Source of the DNA: Brachypodium distachyon
Lineage: Eukaryota; Streptophyta; Magnoliopsida; Poales; Poaceae
Direction: 5' to 3'
Assembly (NCBI RefSeq): GCF_000005505.3
Contig: NC_016134.3
Span: 25,309,584 to 25,373,583, forward strand
DNA length: 64,000 bases
The notes under the pieces were generated by a model, which was not told where the DNA came from, ran no database searches, and was given only the letters and a program-made list of their open reading frames with translations. Position 1 is the stretch's first letter. Every line of letters begins with the position of its first letter. Positions 58,403-64,000 of the stretch are shown piece after piece. A program made the translations under genes and the position numbers.

Positions 58403-59753
58403 TGTTGGAGATATGCCCTAGAGGCAATCATGTGATGATGTTATTTCCTATGTATTCATGAGTTATTTGTCCTTGAACATCATCACTGATATGTATCAAT
58501 AAATACGTGATTTGTTTGTGAAACTATGTATTCTATGATGTTGTTCTAATGGTCCCTGGTCATTGAGGTTATGCGGACACATAACCTAGACTAGCAATGT
58601 GAATCAGTGTGATGACTATGTTTCACAAGTCATAGGGCAAGGTGTTGCCGACTGATAGCATGGACTCGACAATGAGATTGTTGAGTCGGACAGACCCGCA
58701 CTGAGACACAACGAGATGATTGTCATTTGTTAGTCTCAAGTACGATGTATATGCCAGTCCTAGACCTGAGGTCATCGTATGAGCTTGGGATGTGAATCGG
58801 CCTACTTAGGGGTTGCCAAACGCTACTCCGTAACTGGGTGGTTATAAAGGTAGCTTTCGGGTTTGCTGAGAAGCATGCTGCGAGTCATGGTTGATCAAGA
58901 TGGGATTTGCCCCTCCTGTTCGGAGAGATATCTCTGGGCCCTCTCGAGTGATCAGATTCGGAAAGCATGGCCATGCGACTTGGGTTAAGTGTTAACCCGT
59001 TCGGGAATCTGTATCACAGGAACGAGAAGAGATTCGAGCTATCCACAAGGATGACACGCACTCGCCTTGAGCTCGACACACATATCGCGAGGCAAAAGGA
59101 ATGTTGCATATGACACATTGTATGGTTCGTCAATATACCTTGTGGTTACTCGGGAGTTGGCACGTGCTGCTAGGCGCCGCTACCAACTATCGACTTGAGT
59201 CGGTGCCAGTGGACGAGCAAGGTGTTACTCGGGCCCGCAGTCCGAGCTCGTAGTCGTGGCCGACTGACCGCGAACCTGAAGGGTCACACGCTTAAGGGGT
59301 GGGAACCGAGTTGGATCGGATCCAACTCGTATCGGGCTTAGACTCCTAATGGGCCTCAAGTGTTGAGCCCACTAGGGACGTCTATATAAGTGGAGGAGAC
59401 CAACCCGTCTAGGGTTAACTCCAGTTCAGACGCGAGTTAGACTCGGCCGTCGCACCTCCACGCCCAAAGCCTTGCGATCGGATCTAGCAGTCCGCCGCAC
59501 GGAGTTCCTCCCTGTACGTGTGGATACCTCGGAGGCGCTGCACCTGCGGCGCTTGGACGAACTGTTCGTGGGATCGGCGAGGAGGAGCAGGCTGTTCGAC
59601 TACTCGGCATCGACGCGCTACATCGACTCTACTTCCGCTACGGGTCTGCGCGTCTAGTGGTAATCTCGTGATCCATTATCTACAGCATTGATCCGGGCGG
59701 AAGCGGTAGAAAATTTTATTTTGTGCTAGCGTAGCATACCGCGTTCCCCAACA
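58403..59753 (+). repeat. E3 5' LTR
   Basis: Ends TGTTG...CAACA. TATA box TATATAAG at 59393-59400. Confidence 0.9.
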
Positions 59754-59754
59754 G

Positions 59755-59766
59755 TGGTATCAGAGC
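59755..59766 (+). other. E3 primer-binding site
   Basis: TGGTATCAGAGC, complementary to the 3' end of initiator tRNA-Met, one base after the LTR end. Confidence 0.9.
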
Positions 59767-61062
59767 CGATGCTGTCTGTTTTGGATTCGAATTGCGTGCA
59801 TAAGTGTTATGCGGTTAGTAGTAGATGTGATCTATTGCTATCTTGGTGGTCGATCTAAGTGTTAGATCGGTTTTGTACTCAATCGATTGGATCGATTGTA
59901 CTCGGGGATCATGGATATTCGATTCTGATAATCGTGATGTAGAAGGTCGTGACGCAACATACTCCTACCGGTCGGATTTCCGCCATCGGAGTAGACAGTG
60001 AAACATAAATCCGGATACAATTCATGAGATCAATGCGATTGATCGAATCGGAATAGAAATCCATGAAGGAAATTTCGGATTGGATCTGAAAAATTTCTAA
60101 CGGGCGCTGCCCCTTCGATCCCTGCCCGCTATCCGGCTAGCGGGACCGCCGTGCTATCTATTCGTAGTGCCTTAGTTGTCGTTGCGAGTTCACATCAATT
60201 CGGTAGAATAGGTTTCTACGCTTAACTTGTTTTTGCAGGATTGATGTGAATAGTATGGCTCAGATGTATGTGATGCATGTGTGTAATATTTGCATGACCT
60301 GCGTGTCATGAGTTTGTCAGCCAGGCTGGAGCCAAGGTGCTGTCTTTATAATTGTATAACGACCTGCGTGTCGACATTTGATGTCATTCTCCATGTAAAT
60401 TCTTTGCTAGATACTAGGTGTAGTCATTTAGTATGAATTGGACGACGTGTGCACCATGGCGGCTTGATGAACAGGTTCATGGAGATGGAGATCACCATGA
60501 AGAACAGAGCCATACTATTTCACATGTTAATTTGATTATCTGTGATGGTTATTGCTTTGTTTACTCCTATGCATGTTATTGTGTTAGAGTAGAATGATCC
60601 CTCAAAGAATGTCAAGTTTATTTACCTCCCCAATAGCTGCAACACCACAAGACAAGTACATTTGGTGATGGGCTCATGAAATTGGGGTATCACCATTTTT
60701 CCTTGTCGTTGGTGATGTTCGTGTCGGACACTTACATGCGAAGCTTTGGTTAACTTGACGGGGCTATCAAAACGGTTTTGGGCCTCGAGGTGAAAGGAGT
60801 CGGAGCCGGGGCAAGTGTTGCCTACCGACTAACAAGAGTCGTATAGAGATACGATTGGCAAGAGTTGCCTACCGAGTGATTCAATCGGCTAGCAGTGATG
60901 CTAAAGCTCACTAGATGATTGGTTGATCTTGGATCTTGAATCACTAATGATCAATGGAGGGATGTTGATTTTAGTGGGAGTATATTTCTATTAAATTGTT
61001 TAATATGAATTACTCTTCATGAATACTTGTCTTAGTGTTTTTGCATTTTCTGTTGTAGATCA
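59767..61062 (+). other. E3 untranslated leader
   Basis: About 1.3 kb without a long frame, usual for BARE/Angela-type elements, where it holds dimerisation and packaging signals. Confidence 0.7.
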
Positions 61063-64000
61063 ATGGCACCACCTCAATTGTCCAGTTTTGCTTTGAGATC
61101 TGTTCTTGAGAAAGATAAACTAAATGGAACTAACTTCACCAACTGGTATCGGAACCTGAGAATCGTTCTCAGGCACGATAAGAAAGAACATGTCATAGAG
61201 AACCCACTTCCAGAGGAGCCGGCTGATAATGCCACTGCTGCTGTTAGAAACGCCTATCAACGCTCATGTGATGAGTCGATTGAGATCAGCTGTCTGATGC
61301 TTGCCTATATGGAGCCCGAACTGCAGCAGCAGTTTGAGAATGTTGAGGCTTTCGATATGATCGAGACTCTCAAAGGCATGTTTCAGACTCAGGCTAGGAC
61401 CGAAAGATTTAATGTCTGGAGGTCCTTCCTGGAGACTAAGCTGAAAGAAGGCGAACCCTTGAGCCCACATGTAATCAAGTTGGTTGGTTACACGCAAAGC
61501 TTGGAGAAGCTGGGCTTTCCGCTGAGCCAAGAGTTGGCCACGGATACAATTCTGGCATCTCTTCCGCCAAGCTATGCGCAGTTCGTTCAGAACTACCATA
61601 TGCATGGCATGGAAAAGAAAGTCACTGAATTGCATGGGATGCTTAAAACAGCAGAGGAGGATATCAAGAAAAATACCAAGAAAGTGTTGCTGGTACAGGG
61701 AAAGCCAAAGTTCAAGAAGAATTCTTGGGCTAAGAAGAAGGCAAAGAAGGGAAAGGCTAAGGATGTGATCCCGACCCCTGCCCCTGCTGCGCCTAAGGCT
61801 GGACCGGACTCAGAGACCGTATGCTTTTTCTGCAAAGGCACCGGTCATTGGAAGAGGAACTGCAGCAAGTACCAGGCCCACGTGGCAAAGAAGGGTGGAA
61901 GTGTGACTTCTACTTCAGGTACGGTTGTTGTATATGTTATAGACATTTATCTTGCTGATGCACCTAACAGCTCTTGGGTATTGGATACCGGATCGGTTGT
62001 TCACATTTGCAACTCGATGCAGGGGCTGGCAAGGACTAGGAGCGTCGCAAGGGGAGAGGTTGACATAAGGGTTGGCAATAAAGCAAGAGTTGCAGCGTTG
62101 GCCGCCGGGACTATGCAACTTCATTTACCTTCTGGATTTGTTATGGAATTAGATAATTGTTATTATGTTCCTGCTTTAAGTCGAAACATTATATCTGTCT
62201 CAAAGTTGTTGAGTCACGGTTATGAATTCAATATTAAGGGCAATGGTTGTTCTTTTTATTTGAAGGATATGTTTTACGGCTTTGCACCTGTTGCGAACGG
62301 GTTATTCATCCTTAATCTTGAAGGAGAATCTGTCTATAACATTAATGTCAAGAGGCGCAAGCCTAACGATCTGAATCAAACCTATTTTTGGCATTGTCGT
62401 TTGGGTCACATAAGTGACAAACGCATGAAGAAGCTCCATGGAGATGGACTTTTAACATCGTTTGATTATGAATCATTCGAGACATGCGAGTCTTGTCTAC
62501 TAGGCAAGATGACCAAATCGCCTTTTGCAAAGAGTTGCGAGAGGGCGACCGACTTGTTGGAACTCATACATACTGATGTGTGTGGACCAATGAGCACGAC
62601 AGCTAGAGGAGGTTATCAATACTTCATAACATTCACTGATGATTTGAGTAGATATGGATATGTCTACTTAATGAAACATAAGTCGGAAACCTTTGAAAAG
62701 TTCAAGGAGTTCCAGAATGAAGTAGAGAACCAACGTGGCAAGAAAATAAAGCTTCTACGATCTGATCGTGGAGGCGAGTACTTGAGTCACGAGTTCGACG
62801 ATCATCTGAAGAGTTGTGGAATTGTTCCACAGCTCACACCGCCGGGTACACCACAAAGAAATGGTGTGTCGGAAAGGCGGAACCGGACCTTGTTGGACAT
62901 GGTTCGGTCGATGATGAGTCAGTCAGATCTTCCCTTGTCATTTTGGGGTTATGCTCTAGAAACCGCAGCGTTCACACTAAACAGAGTACCATCCAAGTCC
63001 GTAGATAAGACACCATATGAGATATGGACTGGAAAGCGTCCCAGTTTGTCTTTTCTAAAGATTTGGGGCTGTGATGCATTTGTCAAACGACTTCAGTCGG
63101 ACAAGCTCACTCCCAAATCAGACAAGTGCATATTCGTGGGATATCCAAGGGAAACCTTAGGATATTACTTCTACAACCGGGCAGAGGGCAAAGTGTTTGT
63201 CGCTCGAAACGGTGTCTTCCTTGAGAAAGAGTTTCTCAGTCGGGAGGCAAGTGGGAGGTCAGTGCAACTCGAAGAAGTTCGAGATGAGCCAGTAGGGGAT
63301 AACTTGACAGGTGATGTCAGTGTGACTGAGCCAGTCGTCGTACCCACGGCCAATACAGCACCGTATCCACGAAGGTCGGAAAGACTACGTAATATACGCA
63401 ATGTGTTGTTGCTAGACAATGACGAGCCGACTAATTATGCAGAAGCGATGGTGGGTCCAGAGTCCGAGTTATGGCTTGAGGCCATGAGATCCGAATTAAA
63501 GTCCATGGATGAAAACCGAGTTTGGAACTTGGTAGATCCGCCAGAGGGTGTAAAAACCATTGAGTGCAAATGGATATTTAAAAGAAAAACTGATATGGAT
63601 GGAAATGTTCAAATCCATAAAGCTCGACTTGTCGCAAAGGGTTTTCGACAAGTTCAAGGAGTTGACTACGACGAGACTTTCTCGCCGGTAGCGATGCTTA
63701 AATCAGTTCGGATCATTCTAGCTATTGCTGCATATTTCGATTACGAGATATGGCAAATGGATGTCAAAACGGCTTTCCTTAACGGAAATTTAACCGAGGA
63801 CGTGTATATGATACAGCCCGAGGGTTTTGTCGATCCAAAGAATGCTGGAAAAATATGCAAACTTCAGAAATCCATCTATGGATTGAAGCAAGCATCTCGG
63901 AGCTGGAACATTCGTTTTGATGAAGTAGTCAAAGGGTTTGGCTTCATCAAAAATGAAGAAGAACCTTGTGTATACAAGAAGTTTAGTGCAAACTCAGTCG
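61063..64000 (+). CDS. Copia gag-pol polyprotein, 3' end outside window
   Basis: Starting at ATG 61063, 979 codons are open to the window edge. Order: gag capsid (RSVLEKDKLNGTNFTNWYR, residues 15-33); zinc knuckle CX2CX4HX4C (C254, C257, H262, C267); aspartic protease with LDTGS (D308); integrase with the HHCC finger (H444, H449, CESC) and catalytic D505, D568, E604 in DD35E spacing; the copia linker (WGCDAFVKR); and reverse transcriptase from LVAKGFRQVQGVDYDETFSPV to MDVKTAFLNG (D900) and SIYGLKQASRSW. The YVDD box and RNase H lie beyond the edge. I see no stop or frameshift, so this part is intact. The product makes virus-like particles and inserts cDNA of the element. Confidence 0.9.
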   Translation, partial: MAPPQLSSFALRSVLEKDKLNGTNFTNWYRNLRIVLRHDKKEHVIENPLPEEPADNATAAVRNAYQRSCDESIEISCLMLAYMEPELQQQFENVEAFDMIETLKGMFQTQARTERFNVWRSFLETKLKEGEPLSPHVIKLVGYTQSLEKLGFPLSQELATDTILASLPPSYAQFVQNYHMHGMEKKVTELHGMLKTAEEDIKKNTKKVLLVQGKPKFKKNSWAKKKAKKGKAKDVIPTPAPAAPKAGPDSETVCFFCKGTGHWKRNCSKYQAHVAKKGGSVTSTSGTVVVYVIDIYLADAPNSSWVLDTGSVVHICNSMQGLARTRSVARGEVDIRVGNKARVAALAAGTMQLHLPSGFVMELDNCYYVPALSRNIISVSKLLSHGYEFNIKGNGCSFYLKDMFYGFAPVANGLFILNLEGESVYNINVKRRKPNDLNQTYFWHCRLGHISDKRMKKLHGDGLLTSFDYESFETCESCLLGKMTKSPFAKSCERATDLLELIHTDVCGPMSTTARGGYQYFITFTDDLSRYGYVYLMKHKSETFEKFKEFQNEVENQRGKKIKLLRSDRGGEYLSHEFDDHLKSCGIVPQLTPPGTPQRNGVSERRNRTLLDMVRSMMSQSDLPLSFWGYALETAAFTLNRVPSKSVDKTPYEIWTGKRPSLSFLKIWGCDAFVKRLQSDKLTPKSDKCIFVGYPRETLGYYFYNRAEGKVFVARNGVFLEKEFLSREASGRSVQLEEVRDEPVGDNLTGDVSVTEPVVVPTANTAPYPRRSERLRNIRNVLLLDNDEPTNYAEAMVGPESELWLEAMRSELKSMDENRVWNLVDPPEGVKTIECKWIFKRKTDMDGNVQIHKARLVAKGFRQVQGVDYDETFSPVAMLKSVRIILAIAAYFDYEIWQMDVKTAFLNGNLTEDVYMIQPEGFVDPKNAGKICKLQKSIYGLKQASRSWNIRFDEVVKGFGFIKNEEEPCVYKKFSANSV

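Larger units (their letters stand above)
58403..64000 (+). mobile_element. Ty1-copia element E3 (Angela/Tork type), incomplete at window edge
   Basis: A 1351-bp 5' LTR, a tRNA-Met PBS, a 1.3-kb leader and an uninterrupted gag-pol frame that runs off the right edge. The LTR opens TGTTGGAGATATGCCC, like BARE/WIS/Angela elements. It is inserted in the antisense ORF of E2, making it the youngest layer of the nest. Confidence 0.9.

Overview
The window is nuclear DNA from a grass (Poaceae). The evidence is Stowaway MITEs with the CTCCCTCCGT terminus and TA duplications, several CACTA elements with grass-type subterminal repeats, a Pack-MULE carrying a disease-resistance gene piece, a Ty1-copia LTR of the BARE/Angela type, and relics of grass-type VQ and MADS-box genes. 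Genus and species cannot be named from the sequence alone. Host genes are sparse and most of the window is transposons, many nested in one another.

Layout. 0-1 kb: promoter and 3' half of a broken VQ-motif gene, then a MITE. 1.1-3.4 kb: LTR remnant and an Athila-type gag relic. 3.45-5.9 kb: 5'-truncated L1-type LINE (minus). 5.9-7.65 kb: end of a CACTA element beside a stranded last exon of a GDPD-like gene. 8.2-9.3 kb: Pack-MULE with a captured NLR coiled-coil fragment. 9.65-10.3 kb: a 70-bp tRNA-like insertion and three copies of a 181-bp tandem repeat. 12.4-17.6 kb: the VQ cluster, with one intact gene (13121-13639), one copy killed by a nonsense codon, and one copy split by a 2-kb CACTA-like element. 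18.0-24.8 kb: a complete-ended CACTA with a decayed TNP2-type transposase. 25-28 kb: a last VQ scrap and a second CACTA relative that itself holds a 298-bp Helitron-like insertion. 29-37 kb: the one multi-exon host gene I can reconstruct, an unrecognised protein with a SAP-like N-terminus. 39-41 kb: weak exon-like blocks. 43.4-44.2 kb: relic of a MADS51-like gene (minus). 46.5-47.5 kb: a 1-kb non-autonomous Helitron. 50.6-64 kb: three nested LTR retrotransposons.

How the parts relate. The VQ cluster looks like one ancestral gene plus promoter, copied several times and then cut up by transposons; only one copy keeps an open frame and a good TATA box. At 50.6-58.4 kb two Ty3/gypsy elements lie on the minus strand (shown by TATA and polypurine-tract orientation), and each has an intron-containing ORF of the 'putative gypsy type transposon' family (PF04195) on the plus strand, antisense to its element. 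The second sits inside the first ORF, and a copia element, whose gag-pol frame is still open at the window edge, sits inside the second. The antisense ORF pair and the VQ array are the parts most worth following up.
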